Assembly (NCBI RefSeq): GCF_019633745.1
Contig: NZ_CP037968.1
Location: 310,001-374,000, forward strand
Length of the DNA stretch: 64,000 nt
Reading direction: 5' to 3'
From: Methanofollis formosanus
GTDB lineage: Archaea > Halobacteriota > Methanomicrobia > Methanomicrobiales > Methanofollaceae
The translations under genes were made by a program, and so were the position numbers. The notes below the pieces were generated by a model. That model was not told the origin of the DNA. It did not search any database and saw only the letters and a program-made list of their open reading frames with translations. Below are positions 9,691 to 19,258 of this stretch, piece after piece; positions within the stretch are counted from its first letter, which is position 1; each line of letters begins with the position of its first letter.

Positions 9691-10814
9691 GGGTTCTGGG
9701 GTTCTGTAGAATCGGGCATGACCCTGGGGCCCAAGCATACGGGATGAAAATGATCGTGGTTTTCCAGGGTGTTTGGATCCGTGTTCCTTCTTCAGAGCAG
9801 GACACCAGATGGGACCGTCACTTCATTGCCGCCCCCGCCCTATCTTCTCGCGAAATACCGGAAAAGATTCTGCGATTGAAGGGCGGCCGATCATTCTGAG
9901 GGAGATTCTGTACTTCGTATATCAGTTGTGAGGGATTCCGGTGAGAAGAAATCCCCATGCAGACCTCTCGGGTTCATCGCTAGGATCATATTCATGGTAA
10001 TTCTGCATGAGGCGAGAGAACGCTTCAAGCATACGCGATGAAAATTTCTCGTCGCTTGATCGCTCTTATTCAAGACTGAAGAACCGATGGGGATTGTGTT
10101 CCATCGCCGCCCCCTGGCTATCTTGTCGTGGGGTTTTTCCCCCGTGCGAGATTGTGGGAAAGATTTGACAATTTGGGGCGGCCGATCCATCAGAAGAATT
10201 TTCTATCCTCTTCGTATCGGCTTCAAAGGGATATGGCGAGTTCAAACGCTCAGGCAAACCTGAAGAGAGGATCTTCTGAATCATTTTCATAGAGCATATC
10301 CCAAAAGTATCTGGACTGATCAGGCGTGCCACCCACCGAGAGAAGAAAGCATGTTTCCTTGCTTTCTCCCGCCGGGGGGGACCCCCCGGACCCCCCCGAA
10401 GAAGATAGGAGTGGGGCGGCAGCACGCTCTTGAACGAAACCGTACTTCTGAAACGTCTTCTCGTCACATAGCAAGGCCGAAGAGTTTTGGGATGATCTCC
10501 TGGTAAACCCTCAATTTTTTGGATCGAGTATGATTCAATCGCCTTCACCCATCTTCTAGCCGGGGGCTCTGCCCCTGGACCCCCTGGAAGAACGAGCATC
10601 CTGAAAATCCGAGAAGATCTATAAGTTATCCTCTGAAGGGACATCAAATACCAACAAATATGATATAAATTCTATTAAATCACCAGAAAAAATATGCGGA
10701 TTCTTAAAATAGTATAACCTCCGATTAAGACGTATTGGGGGCAGGCGGCACTGCTGACAGCGATCCCCTCTGAAAACCGGCCTGTCAGCATCGGTGCGCC
10801 GCATCAGAGATATC
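9691..10814. repeat. Repeat-filled intergenic region
   Basis: No gene is visible. Two partial copies of the composite element are present: TCTGTAGAATCGGGCATGA plus AAGCATACGGGATGAAAATG at ~9702-9755, and AAGCATACGCGATGAAAATT plus CTCGTCGCTTGATCGCTCTT at ~10025-10080. GC hairpins lie at ~10370-10410 and ~10559-10590. The last ~200 bp before the next gene are AT-richer and probably hold its promoter. Confidence 0.6.
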
Positions 10815-12527
10815 ATGAAGATCCTGACATTCATTGTCCTTGTCACCATCTGTACGGCACTTGCCCTGGTCACCGGTATCTTCGGAGCCACCCACCTTCT
10901 CCTCGACGAGAACCTTGAGACCTCCGAGACGTCAGCGATGGTCGAGGACTGCACCCTTGTGAAGCACGGGCTCAAAGCCCTGCAGGACGACCTTGCACTC
11001 CTCTGTCAGGACTACGCTACCTGGGACGATACCTATGCCTTTGTACAGAGTCAGGAAAAGTCCTATCTCACCTCGAATATGGTCCCCGAGACCTTCAGCT
11101 CATCGCGCCTCGATACGATCCTGATCTTTGACGCCGAAGGCACCCTCATCTATGGGGCCGGATACAACCGTTCAAACGAGAGCATTGTCCGGCCGGCCCC
11201 CGCCCTCCTCACGCACCTGCGTGCGAACAACCTTGCCACAGCACACGGTTCTTCCAGAGAGGTCGCTTCCGGGTTGGTCCTCCTCCCCCAGGGACCGATG
11301 ATGTTCTCGGCCGCACCCGTTCTCAGGAGTTCAGGGGACGGTCCGGCAAAGGGGATGCTCGTATTCGGACGGTTTTTCACCGAGGACGAGATCGCCAGGA
11401 TCCGGGAGGTCACCGGCCTGCCGGTCGTATTCTTCCCGCCCGACGATCCTGCTGCATTCGCCGGCATTGCTGAACCCCAACTCCCCGACCAGGAGAACAC
11501 CCCGGCGGTCATCCGATCGGCCGACCGATCGACGATCACGGGGATGACGCTCTTCACCGACATCGCCGGTAGACCGGCACTCTTCGCACGGATCGACGTC
11601 CCAAGAGACCTGTACGCCAGCCATCTTGCTGTCGTCTCCTCCCTCATCGGTGTCATCATCGCAATCAGCGCAGGATCCGGCCTTCTTCTCGTCGGCATCA
11701 TCTATTACTCCGTTATCCGCCGTTTCGAAGATATCAGCAGAACCGTTGCGGCGATCAGAGAAGACCAGGACTTCTCCCGCCGCCTTCCTCCCGGTAAGAC
11801 CAACGAGATGACCATGCTCTCAGCATCGGTCAACGACCTCCTCTCCTTCCTCGAGGAGTATACCGCTGAAAAAAACCGATACGAAGAGGAACTCAAGGAG
11901 TCCAGAGAAGAATACCGGCAGTTGTTCCACTCGGCCAACGATGCCATCTATGTCATCCACCAGAAACGGTTTTCAAGGTGCAACCAGAGGGCGCTGCAGA
12001 TGCTCGGGTGCCGGAGAGATGAGGCGATCTCTCGCTCTCCTCTCGACTTCGCTCCCGAATTTCAGCCTGACGGCAGACGGTCCGCCGAGGCGATCGAAGA
12101 GTATTATGCAATGGCATGCGCGGGGGCATCTCCCACGTTCGAGTGGCGCGACCAGAGGAGTGACGGTTCTTATGCCGATACCGAAGTCACTCTCACCAGG
12201 TTTGACCTGCAATCAGGCCCCTATCTCCTCGCCATCGCGAGGGACATCACCGAGAAGAAGCAGACCGAACATCTCAAGGCAGAGGCGTTCGCCCGGATAG
12301 AACAGAACCTCGAGCAGTTTGCCATCCTCAACGACGAGATCCGTAACCCCCTCCAGGTCATCCTGGCCGTCGCCGAAATGAATGCCTGCGATGACGCCGA
12401 GATCGTGATGCAGCAGGTCAGGTGCATCAACCGCCTCGTCGACGACCTGGACGCCGGGTACATCGAGTCAGACAAGGTGCGGGAGTTTCTCAGGAAACAT
12501 TACGAAATCGGGGAGAAAGAGGACTAA
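10815..12527 (+). CDS. CHASE4-HAMP-PAS membrane sensor, paralogue of the 8.0-kb gene
   Basis: The 570-residue protein has the same architecture as its upstream neighbour: signal-anchor helix, CHASE4 (DYATWDDTYAFV), second membrane helix, HAMP, PAS, and a C-terminal HisKA-like helix pair with LNDEIRNPLQVI. The tail VREFLRKHYEIGEKED is also shared. The phosphoacceptor His is again missing and no ATPase domain follows. Sequence is closest in the HAMP-PAS and C-terminal parts and most different in the sensory domain, so the pair probably senses different signals and feeds a common partner (inference). I chose ATG 10815 by analogy with the paralogue; a GTG at 10794 is in frame. Confidence 0.83.
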   Translation: MKILTFIVLVTICTALALVTGIFGATHLLLDENLETSETSAMVEDCTLVKHGLKALQDDLALLCQDYATWDDTYAFVQSQEKSYLTSNMVPETFSSSRLDTILIFDAEGTLIYGAGYNRSNESIVRPAPALLTHLRANNLATAHGSSREVASGLVLLPQGPMMFSAAPVLRSSGDGPAKGMLVFGRFFTEDEIARIREVTGLPVVFFPPDDPAAFAGIAEPQLPDQENTPAVIRSADRSTITGMTLFTDIAGRPALFARIDVPRDLYASHLAVVSSLIGVIIAISAGSGLLLVGIIYYSVIRRFEDISRTVAAIREDQDFSRRLPPGKTNEMTMLSASVNDLLSFLEEYTAEKNRYEEELKESREEYRQLFHSANDAIYVIHQKRFSRCNQRALQMLGCRRDEAISRSPLDFAPEFQPDGRRSAEAIEEYYAMACAGASPTFEWRDQRSDGSYADTEVTLTRFDLQSGPYLLAIARDITEKKQTEHLKAEAFARIEQNLEQFAILNDEIRNPLQVILAVAEMNACDDAEIVMQQVRCINRLVDDLDAGYIESDKVREFLRKHYEIGEKED

Positions 12528-14013
12528 CTGAGAGGATGAAGGAGGAAAATCCTGGCTCTGTAGAATTGGACATGAACCCGCGGCTCAAGCATACGGAATG
12601 AAAATCTCTCGTCGCTTGATCGCTCTTTTCAAGACCGGAAAATTGGTGGAGACCTCAATCCATCGCCGCCCTTCGGCTATCTTCTCGCGAGACGGCAGGA
12701 ACGATCGTGCGATGAGGGCGGCACGCCTGATCATCGCGCCTTCCCGCACCCTCGCGGCGGGGGCGCTGCCCCCGGACTCCCGGGATGACGATAGGGCTTG
12801 TGAAGGCTGAGCGCCTGATCGTTCTGAGGGTGGTTTTGTTCTCCGTATATCGGGTATGAAGGAAATTGGTGTCTTCGAATTCTCATCCATAACTCCAGAA
12901 TTGACGTCTGGATCATTTTCATGGTAAATCATCTTGCTGGTTCTCTTCGCCGGGGGGCTGGCCGCCCCCCGAACCCCCCGCGCGAAGATAGGCGTAGGAC
13001 AGCAATTCCCTCTTCATGGTCATTGATGGCACCTTCCCGGCCCAATCTTCGTCCCGGGGATCCGGGGGCAGAGCCCCTGGCGTGAGCATGGGGGAAGGCG
13101 GTTGAATCTACTCAAACGAAGAAAAGGTGAGGATTTACCATGAAAATGATCCTGATGATTATCTCTCCGTGTTTGCATGAGAGTTTGAACTCGCCATATC
13201 CCGTTGAAGCCAATACGCAGAGGATAGAAAAATTCTTCTGATGGATCGGCCGCCCCCAATCGTCGAGATTTCCCTGCCATCTTGCGCCGGGGGGAAACCC
13301 CCCGGACCCCCACGACGAAGATAGCCGAGGGGCGGCATGATGCTCGACTTCGATTCACTCCTCGAACGCAAGGATGAGGATCAAGAATCGATCCAGTTCT
13401 GGTATGATATTTTCATCACGTATGCTTGAGGCGTGCTTTCCCCTCATGAGCAATTCTACAAGGCCAAAATCTTCTCTTGTTTTCCTGGAGTACCATGAAC
13501 GCGAAAACTCCAACCACTGGTTGGAGAAATCAGCGGGATCCACACGCTCATCATCATATTGTGTTGCAAGACGATACCCTGTCCTCAGACCTATCTTCTG
13601 TGGGGGAGGGAACGATTCCCCCTCTTTGCCTTCCCGGTCCCATCCTCATCCCGGCATCGGGGGCAGCGCCCCCAGCACCGATGTTTGGAAAGGCGTGATG
13701 ATCCGATGTGCCGCCCTTCTTGCAGGATCTTCACCGTCGTCTCACGCCGGGAGTTGCACCCCCGGACCTCCCACAACGAAGATAGCAGAGGGGCGGCGAT
13801 GAAGCGGCATGCTTTCGCTTCATGAACAATTCCACAGAGCCCTGGTATCAGGTGTAAGCCGGGAACGGTTTCCAAAAAAACTCGCACCAATGGTGCGAGA
13901 AATCGGTTGGAGTCAGCAGGAACACTGAACCGTTATCGACACGCCCACCTTGCGCCGGGCGGTTGCGAACCCGGCCAAAAACTCTCGGGAAGAGAACGCG
14001 GGAGAAAAAATAT
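12528..14013. repeat. 1.5-kb repeat-filled intergenic region
   Basis: No credible gene. A near-complete composite element copy spans ~12550-12810: GGCTCTGTAGAATTGGACAT, AAGCATACGGAATGAAAATC, a CGTCGCTTGATCGCTCTT block, then the hairpin GCGGGGGCGCTGCCCCCGG with GATGACGATAGGG. More hairpins lie at ~12949-12993, ~13046-13080 (inverted), ~13285-13325, ~13637-13677 and ~13742-13790. The open frames here are GC-biased artefacts whose translations do not agree between copies. Confidence 0.65.
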
Positions 14014-15630
14014 TCAGAGCCCCCGCAGCATATTCCCAAACTGCGGGAGGAAATCTTTCTTGCGCGACATCACGTTTTCCAGCCGGAGGGGCTGGCCGGT
14101 CATTCCCAGTTTTGCCAGGGTTACCTCGTCGGCGGCGACGAAGAGGTCGCTGGCGTTCTCGAAGACGTTGGTGAAGAGGGCGACGAAGATGTCGGCCCCG
14201 GCCTCGGCCCGCAGCCCCTCGAGGACGCCCCTGATCTCGTCGGCCCTTTCGGTGCTGTATTCAAAGGAGGGGACGATCACCTGGGCGATGACTACCGTGC
14301 GGTCGAAGAGGTTGTAGTGCTTGGTGTCCCTGAGGAGGAGGTCGTGGAGCGGGACGTCCCTGATTTCGATCCCCTGCTGGACCATCTCGGTCCCGTACTC
14401 CTCGGGGTCGACGCCGGCAATCCCGGCAAGATAGTCGACGGCCTTCCGGTCCTCGGGCGTCGTCGTGGACATCCGCAGCACCAGGGTGTCGGAGAGGATG
14501 CCGGAGAGGAGGAGGCCGGCCATCCGTGAGTCGGGCTCGACTCCCGCCTCGATGAACTTGCGGGTGACGATCGTCGAGGTCGAACCCACGGGTTCGTTGA
14601 GGAACCGGATCGGCTTGAGGGTCGTGAACGCCCCGATGCGGTGGTGATCGATGATCTCGAGGACGTCAGCCTTCTCGATCCCGTCGACCGCCTGCGAATA
14701 TTCGTTGTGGTCGACCAGGATCACCGGTTTGTTGATCTCGTCGACGAAGGTGTTGCGCGAGATCATCCCGAGGAGACGGTCGTCGGCCCCGACCACGCAG
14801 GCCGTCCGGTACTTGGAGTTGGAGACGATGCCTTTGACGTACTCGAGGGGGTCGGCCATCCCCACCCTGGGCATATCGGTGGCCATCACCATGCTCGCCG
14901 GGAGGGAGAGGTTGATCATCTTCCCGACGCCGAAGGCGTCGAGAGCGGTCGAGAGCACGGCGATGTTGCCGGCCTGGGCGGCATGGATGACGCGGTCGCC
15001 GACCGGCGAGGCGTCGGCGATGATGAGGGCGGCGATCCCGGCCGAGATGAGAGCGAGTTGCGCCGGCTCGTTGTCGCCGACGATGGCGACGTCCCGTGCG
15101 CCCAGTCTGGAGAGCGAGACATGAAGAGCGTCAATGGCGATGTAGACCTTCCCCTCCAGGAGGTCTGGGCCGGGGACGACGATCTCGGCGCTGAGGATCT
15201 TTGCGAGGGTCTCGAGTTTGATGGGCGTGATGGAGAGCTGTTCGATCCTGGTCCTGGTCACATAGGCGCGGGCGAGGCCGTGTTCACTGACCAGACCGAG
15301 GAGACGGTCGTCGTCGTCGACGATCGGCATGTTCCGCACGCCCTGTTCGTCCATTTTCGCGACGACCTCGATGGTCGGGACGTCGGCGCGGGCGCTGATC
15401 GGGTAGGTGTACGGGAGGTCGGAGACGTTCGGCTCGACGCTCTCGATAAAATACGGCTCTTCTGCGCCGAAGTGGTCGAGCACGAACCTGGTCTCAGGGT
15501 TGACGCCGCCGCATCGGGCCGCGACATATTTTCCGGGTTCGCTCTGGTTGAGGAGTTCGGCATAGCCGATGGCGCTGCATATGCTGTCGGTATCAGGGTG
15601 CTTGTGCCCGATCACATAGACTTTGTTCAT
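14014..15630 (-). CDS. ppaC: Manganese-dependent inorganic pyrophosphatase with CBS-DRTGG insert (family II)
   Basis: The enzyme hydrolyses PPi to phosphate. It shows the DHH phosphoesterase signature VIGHKHPDTDS at the N-terminus, DHNEY and DHHRIG in the middle, and the DHHA2 C-terminal domain. Between the N-terminal motif and the DHH motif lie two CBS repeats (first at ~residues 70-125, second at ~250-300) and a DRTGG-like region, which in this family bind adenine nucleotides and control activity. Length (538 residues) fits regulated CBS-PPases. I prefer ATG 15630 to 15636 because GAGGGA is then 8 nt upstream. Confidence 0.92.
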   Translation of the reverse strand: MNKVYVIGHKHPDTDSICSAIGYAELLNQSEPGKYVAARCGGVNPETRFVLDHFGAEEPYFIESVEPNVSDLPYTYPISARADVPTIEVVAKMDEQGVRNMPIVDDDDRLLGLVSEHGLARAYVTRTRIEQLSITPIKLETLAKILSAEIVVPGPDLLEGKVYIAIDALHVSLSRLGARDVAIVGDNEPAQLALISAGIAALIIADASPVGDRVIHAAQAGNIAVLSTALDAFGVGKMINLSLPASMVMATDMPRVGMADPLEYVKGIVSNSKYRTACVVGADDRLLGMISRNTFVDEINKPVILVDHNEYSQAVDGIEKADVLEIIDHHRIGAFTTLKPIRFLNEPVGSTSTIVTRKFIEAGVEPDSRMAGLLLSGILSDTLVLRMSTTTPEDRKAVDYLAGIAGVDPEEYGTEMVQQGIEIRDVPLHDLLLRDTKHYNLFDRTVVIAQVIVPSFEYSTERADEIRGVLEGLRAEAGADIFVALFTNVFENASDLFVAADEVTLAKLGMTGQPLRLENVMSRKKDFLPQFGNMLRGL

Positions 15631-15752
15631 CTGCATCTTCCCTCGGGATGGTTGGCCTCATAATCTTGCCGCTTCGCGCTCATATCACCTTCCCCCTCGT
15701 TGGCGGGTGGCAGGAGGGAGCAGGTGAGATCCCTTCAGGTGGGGCGGCAAGA

Positions 15753-15879
15753 AACCATCTCCTTTTCATCACCTCAACCCCCTCGGTGAACTGAATCCGT
15801 CGCCTTCCCTCATGCTCACACCCGGGGGCGGCCGACCCCCTCGGCGAAGAGAACCATCAAGATCATTTCTACAAAGCCG
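15753..15879. repeat. Left direct repeat flanking the VapBC-like pair
   Basis: About 127 bp, AACCATCTCCTTTTCATCAC to TTCTACAAAGCCG, is repeated at 16658-16785 in the same orientation with only scattered differences and short indels. It includes a GC-rich palindrome (CCCGGGGGCGGCCGACCCCC). The remaining bases from 15631 to 15956 hold no gene; GAAGATATTAAG at ~15911 may be the TATA element of the antitoxin gene. Confidence 0.8.
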
Positions 15880-15956
15880 TAGATTGAGTGTCTCTGGGAT
15901 CTGCGTTCAATGGAAGATATTAAGATCTGGTTCCTCCTCTGATTCACCATAGGGAT

Positions 15957-16217
15957 ATGATAATCAGCATGGAAGAACTATTGCCCTATAATGAGGAGGA
16001 ACCGGGCATGCGGGTGCAGTATATCTATGATGCAGAGGGACGAAGGACTGGAGTGATTGTACCTATTGATCTCTGGTACTCACTGGGTATTGAAAAATCT
16101 GTAGAAAAAGAGTGCGGGATCAGGGAACCCGAAAAATATCGAGGAATATATCGATCCCTCAAGGTCGATCTGAAAGATGAACTTCGAAAGATGCGGGATG
16201 AATGGGACCGACTATGA
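15957..16217 (+). CDS. Probable antitoxin of a VapBC pair
   Basis: This acidic protein has 86 residues from ATG 15957; an in-frame ATG at 15969 or 16008 is also possible. It has a short beta-rich start (MRVQYIYDAEGRRTGVIVPI) as in Phd/AbrB-like antitoxins, then a charged helical tail (KDELRKMRDEWDRL) that would wrap the toxin. Its stop overlaps the toxin start in ATGA, the usual antitoxin-first arrangement. I do not recognise the exact antitoxin family; the assignment rests mainly on the neighbouring PIN protein. Confidence 0.7.
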   Translation: MIISMEELLPYNEEEPGMRVQYIYDAEGRRTGVIVPIDLWYSLGIEKSVEKECGIREPEKYRGIYRSLKVDLKDELRKMRDEWDRL

Positions 16218-16606
16218 GACGTTTCCTCCTCGATACCAATATTCTCATCTATTATCTTGCAGATGCCATACCATCTGAGAGCCTGGATGAGGTTGACGAT
16301 ATGTTGACCTCCTCGTTTCGCATCTCGATCATCACAAAGATCGAGTTTCTTGGATGGAAAAAGCACACCCCGACAGGCTACGATATGGCTGAAGATTTCA
16401 TCCGATCTGCAGAGGTATACCCTTTGACAGAAAGAATTGCGGACACTTCTATCCATTTGCGCCGAACATATGGGATGAGACTTGCTGATGCCGTTATTGC
16501 GGCCACTGCAGTGGTTCACGACTGTGCACTTGTCACCCGGAACGAGGATGACTTTTCCAGGATATGTACACTTGAGATAGTGAATCCGTTCAACAAAGAA
16601 GAATGA
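16214..16606 (+). CDS. vapC: VapC-type PIN-domain toxin (ribonuclease)
   Basis: The 130-residue PIN protein starts at the ATGA overlap (MRRFLLDTNILIYYLAD). Acidic active-site residues are all present: Asp in LLDTNI, Glu in TKIEFLG, Asp in GMRLADAVIAATA and Asp in LVTRNEDDF. VapC toxins cut tRNA or rRNA when released from the antitoxin. The gene pair stands alone between two ~127-bp direct repeats. Confidence 0.88.
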   Translation: MRRFLLDTNILIYYLADAIPSESLDEVDDMLTSSFRISIITKIEFLGWKKHTPTGYDMAEDFIRSAEVYPLTERIADTSIHLRRTYGMRLADAVIAATAVVHDCALVTRNEDDFSRICTLEIVNPFNKEE

Positions 16607-16657
16607 CCTGAGGCCGGGGTGAAAATGTATAAATCAGTGGAATATCGGCTCTGTAGA

Positions 16658-16785
16658 GACCATCTTCTTTTCATCACCTCAACCCCCTCGGTGAACTGAA
16701 TTCATCGCCTTCTCTCATGCTCACGTTCGGGGGGCGGCCGGCCCCCCCGTCGACGAGAACCATCAAGATAATTTCTACAAAGCCG
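16658..16785. repeat. Right direct repeat flanking the VapBC-like pair
   Basis: Second copy of the 15753-15879 repeat, same orientation. It ends in AATTTCTACAAAGCCG. The two repeats enclose 778 bp containing only the toxin-antitoxin pair, so recombination between them could delete the module. Confidence 0.8.
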
Positions 16786-16880
16786 AGTTTTTTATCAACA
16801 GATCCGGGTGTCCTCCTCTGCCCTGGACATGAGGGTTCACCTCCGCATAGAATCGAATACAATAGGCAATGGATGCGATC

Positions 16881-17261
16881 TCAGTGGATAGATGTCCGGA
16901 TGTAGAAATATTGCCCCTCATATTCGACATAAATGGGCTTATTGGCTGTATGATTGTAGCCGTACTCCCGACCAAACTCTTCAAGCGCTGGAGATGATTT
17001 GAGTTCTGGTGCCGGTACACTATCATCATTTTCTTTGAATGCTTTCCCGAGTGACGGCCACTTCTCAAAATCTTCTTCAGTGAGGTGGACGACGATGCCG
17101 TCCTCTGTCTCGCTCTCATTTACCGGGAATACCCTGAGAGTGGGAGGATCAGTACTCTCCCGGTACAGTCCGTATCCTGCATATGCCACGAAGAGGATAA
17201 AGGCGATGCAGAAGATGAGAAACACTCTCCTTACATTTCGGTCTCGTTTTTCGTTGGTCAT
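16881..17261 (-). CDS. Single-span membrane protein, copy 1 of a three-member family
   Basis: 126 residues starting MTNEKRDRNVRRVFLIF, one membrane helix (residues ~12-31), then an extracytoplasmic part with the conserved NESETEDGI-VHLTEEDFEKWPSLGKA block and a C-terminal YVEYEGQYFYIRT. GGGAGGCATCC precedes the ATG. Related copies lie at 17392-17775 and 23169-23549; even the upstream leader is nearly identical to copy 2. Unknown family; the helix-plus-short-ectodomain layout suggests surface exposure. Confidence 0.8.
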   Translation of the reverse strand: MTNEKRDRNVRRVFLIFCIAFILFVAYAGYGLYRESTDPPTLRVFPVNESETEDGIVVHLTEEDFEKWPSLGKAFKENDDSVPAPELKSSPALEEFGREYGYNHTANKPIYVEYEGQYFYIRTSIH

Positions 17262-17391
17262 GGATGCCTCCCGGATTTCCGGGTCTTTTTTTTATCATTG
17301 TGAATTTTACCCCATCATCTGCATCTATCTTCGGAGGGGAGTGGGCACTAGAGAACTTTGGGATGACCTCTATGATCAACAAGGTACAGCA

Positions 17392-17775
17392 TCACTGGTA
17401 AATTGTCCTGATATAGAAGTATTCTCCCTCATATTCAACATAAATTGGTTTTTCAGCAGTTTCGTTGTAAATGTACTCCTGATAAAATTCTCGGTGTGCG
17501 GAACGGTTTTCATACAGATCCAATGCAGTGACACTGTGATCTTTTTCCCTGATCGCTTTCCCGAGGGATGGCCACTTTTCGAAGTCCTCTTCGGTGAGGT
17601 GGGCGATGATACCATCTGCTGTTTCGCTCTCATTTATGGGATATAACGTGAGAAACAGAGGGTTCGTACTCTCCCAGTACAACCCGTATCCTGCATATGC
17701 CACGAAGAGGATAAAGGCGATGCAGAAGATGAGAAACACTCTTCTTACATTTCGGTCTCGTTTTTCGTTGGTCAT
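17392..17775 (-). CDS. Single-span membrane protein, copy 2 of the family
   Basis: 127 residues from the ATG at 17775, chosen because the first ~20 residues and the preceding GGGAGGCATCC match copy 1; a longer frame to 17814 exists. N-terminus and membrane helix are almost identical to copy 1 while the ectodomain has diverged (for example NPLFLTLYPINESETADGI and HREFYQEYIYNETAEKPIYV). Tandem duplication with copy 1 is the simplest explanation. Confidence 0.8.
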   Translation of the reverse strand: MTNEKRDRNVRRVFLIFCIAFILFVAYAGYGLYWESTNPLFLTLYPINESETADGIIAHLTEEDFEKWPSLGKAIREKDHSVTALDLYENRSAHREFYQEYIYNETAEKPIYVEYEGEYFYIRTIYQ

Positions 17776-17863
17776 GGATGCCTCCCGGATTTCCGGGTCT
17801 TTTTTCATTAGCAATCAGCAGACATGAGGTTCTATCCTCAAAAAATGAAAAGATGGGTAATGT

Positions 17864-18187
17864 CTATGTGACATACTGGGACACATTCAATTTTGCTTTC
17901 CTGATGGCACGGGCGTTGTCGTGGGTGGCGTCACCCTGGTAATCATCTGACGAAAATGCAGGTGAACTCTGGTGTTCAAAGAAATAACTCCACATCACGG
18001 TATGCATCAGGTCGGCCGTCCAGTATGAATAGGCCTGGTTATAACCTCCCGTGTTCTCGTGGTGCGCATCAAAAATATGCCCGATTTCATGAATCGAGAC
18101 ACATCTTCGTGCGTGAGCAGTGGCCCAATAACCAACAGCACCATAGCCTTCGGGCGATACGTTGGGGCCGGGAAGCACGCTGGTCAC
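17864..18187 (-). pseudogene. Truncated zinc metallopeptidase-like protein
   Basis: The 107-residue frame contains a full zincin signature, HEIGHIFDAHH, with a third ligand at the expected distance (HExxHxxxxxH), and later SSDDYQGDATHDNARAIRKAK. Such a domain normally follows a longer signal-bearing N-terminal part. Here only GTG at 18187 is available, and the upstream frame is closed by TGA about 40 bp earlier. The N-terminal coding sequence VPPGPGNVTSVLPGPNVSPEGY is shared with a second remnant at ~24.75 kb. I read it as the C-terminal half of a decayed secreted protease gene. Confidence 0.55.
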
Positions 18188-18335
18188 GTTCCCCGGCCCC
18201 GGCGGGACACTCGTTCAGGTGTCCACGGCCCGAAATATGTTCCGGGATATATATATGGGCTCTGTGCGGATCCTCTAATTGTCAGGGAAATAAAAACCTC
18301 TATTCTGCCAGATCATACCTGCATGATCTCGCTTT
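18141..18335. repeat. ~195-bp duplication, copy A
   Basis: From CACCATAGCCTTCGGGCG to CTGCATGATCTCGCTTT this region matches 24726-24921 at a high level, including AGGGAAATAAAAACCTCTAT. It covers the N-terminal coding part of the zincin remnant and what looks like its promoter side on the minus strand (TTTTTATTT). The rest of 18336-18616 has no gene, only a GC hairpin of the composite family at ~18453-18495 (GCCGGGGGCG ... GATGACGATAGGG). Confidence 0.75.
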
Positions 18336-18616
18336 GAGGTGGCCCCCCAGCGCGAGATGGCGATGAAGATTTTGTGGGGAGGGCAGCATGTCTGATCCCT
18401 CCATCTTCTCGCTCAAACACTTCTGAACTCGTGCCTCCCCCTACGCTCTCGCCGGGGGCGAATGCCGCCCGGACCCCCGGGATGACGATAGGGCTGGGGA
18501 GGCATAATCTACGAACATAGAGAGGGAGCTGCCGTCCTCCCCTCCTATCATTTAGACAGGGGGCGGGGGACGACCAATCCCCGATGAATACTCCAGAAAA
18601 AAAATTGAAAGAGATA

Positions 18617-19189
18617 TTATTTCTTCAGGGCACGCCCGGCCGAGAAGGCCTTTGCGATCTCGGGGCCGACGCCGTGGTACGTGCGGCACGCCGAGTCGTA
18701 GAGGAAGGGCATGACCTTCTCCATCGCGGGGTTGCCGTCCTCACCAAGGACCGACTCGTCCACCCTGACGTCGACGATCTCGCCGACGAACTGGGTGTGG
18801 ACGCCGATCTCGACCGTCTGGGTGAGCCGGCACTCCAGGACGACCGGGAACTCCTCGATGTAGGGGGCGTCCACCTGCGTCGCCTTCGCGGCGGTCAGGC
18901 CCGCGGCGGCGATCTTGTCGGTGTTTTTGCCTGACTCGATCCCGAAGTAGTCGGCCTCCGCCACATACTTTGCGGAGGGGATGCAGATGGTGAAGGCCTG
19001 CTTTGCCGTCAGGTTCTCGTAGGTCTTCCTCGACTTCTGCACCGATACCGCGACCGACGGCGGGTTCGAAGAGCAGATCCCGCCCCACGCCGCGTTCATG
19101 GCGTTGGGGGTGCCCTCGGTGTCGTACGTGCAGACGATCAGCACCGGATGCGGATACAGAAGGGTCTTTGCACCGATTGATCTCTTCAT
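18617..19189 (-). CDS. Flavoredoxin / flavin reductase-like FMN-binding protein
   Basis: The 190-residue protein follows the archaeal flavoredoxin pattern: KTLLYPHPVLIVCTYD at the start, NAMNAAWGGICSSNPPSVAVSV (FMN phosphate-binding turn), KAFTICIPS-like (QAFTICIPSAKYV) and a final YHGVG. It binds FMN non-covalently and probably passes electrons or reduces flavin in the cytoplasm. It is the last gene of a minus-strand run after the M42 peptidase, separated by 69 bp. Confidence 0.88.
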   Translation of the reverse strand: MKRSIGAKTLLYPHPVLIVCTYDTEGTPNAMNAAWGGICSSNPPSVAVSVQKSRKTYENLTAKQAFTICIPSAKYVAEADYFGIESGKNTDKIAAAGLTAAKATQVDAPYIEEFPVVLECRLTQTVEIGVHTQFVGEIVDVRVDESVLGEDGNPAMEKVMPFLYDSACRTYHGVGPEIAKAFSAGRALKK

Positions 19190-19258
19190 GCCTCTCTACT
19201 GGACGGCGGAGGGTAAGGTTGTTGCGCCGGCGAGGGAAGGACAGAGATAAAAAAAGAT

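Noticed and set aside
12528-14013. Several open frames of 60-140 codons in the repeat region
   Set aside because: They are arginine/proline-rich, inconsistent between repeat copies and without start signals.
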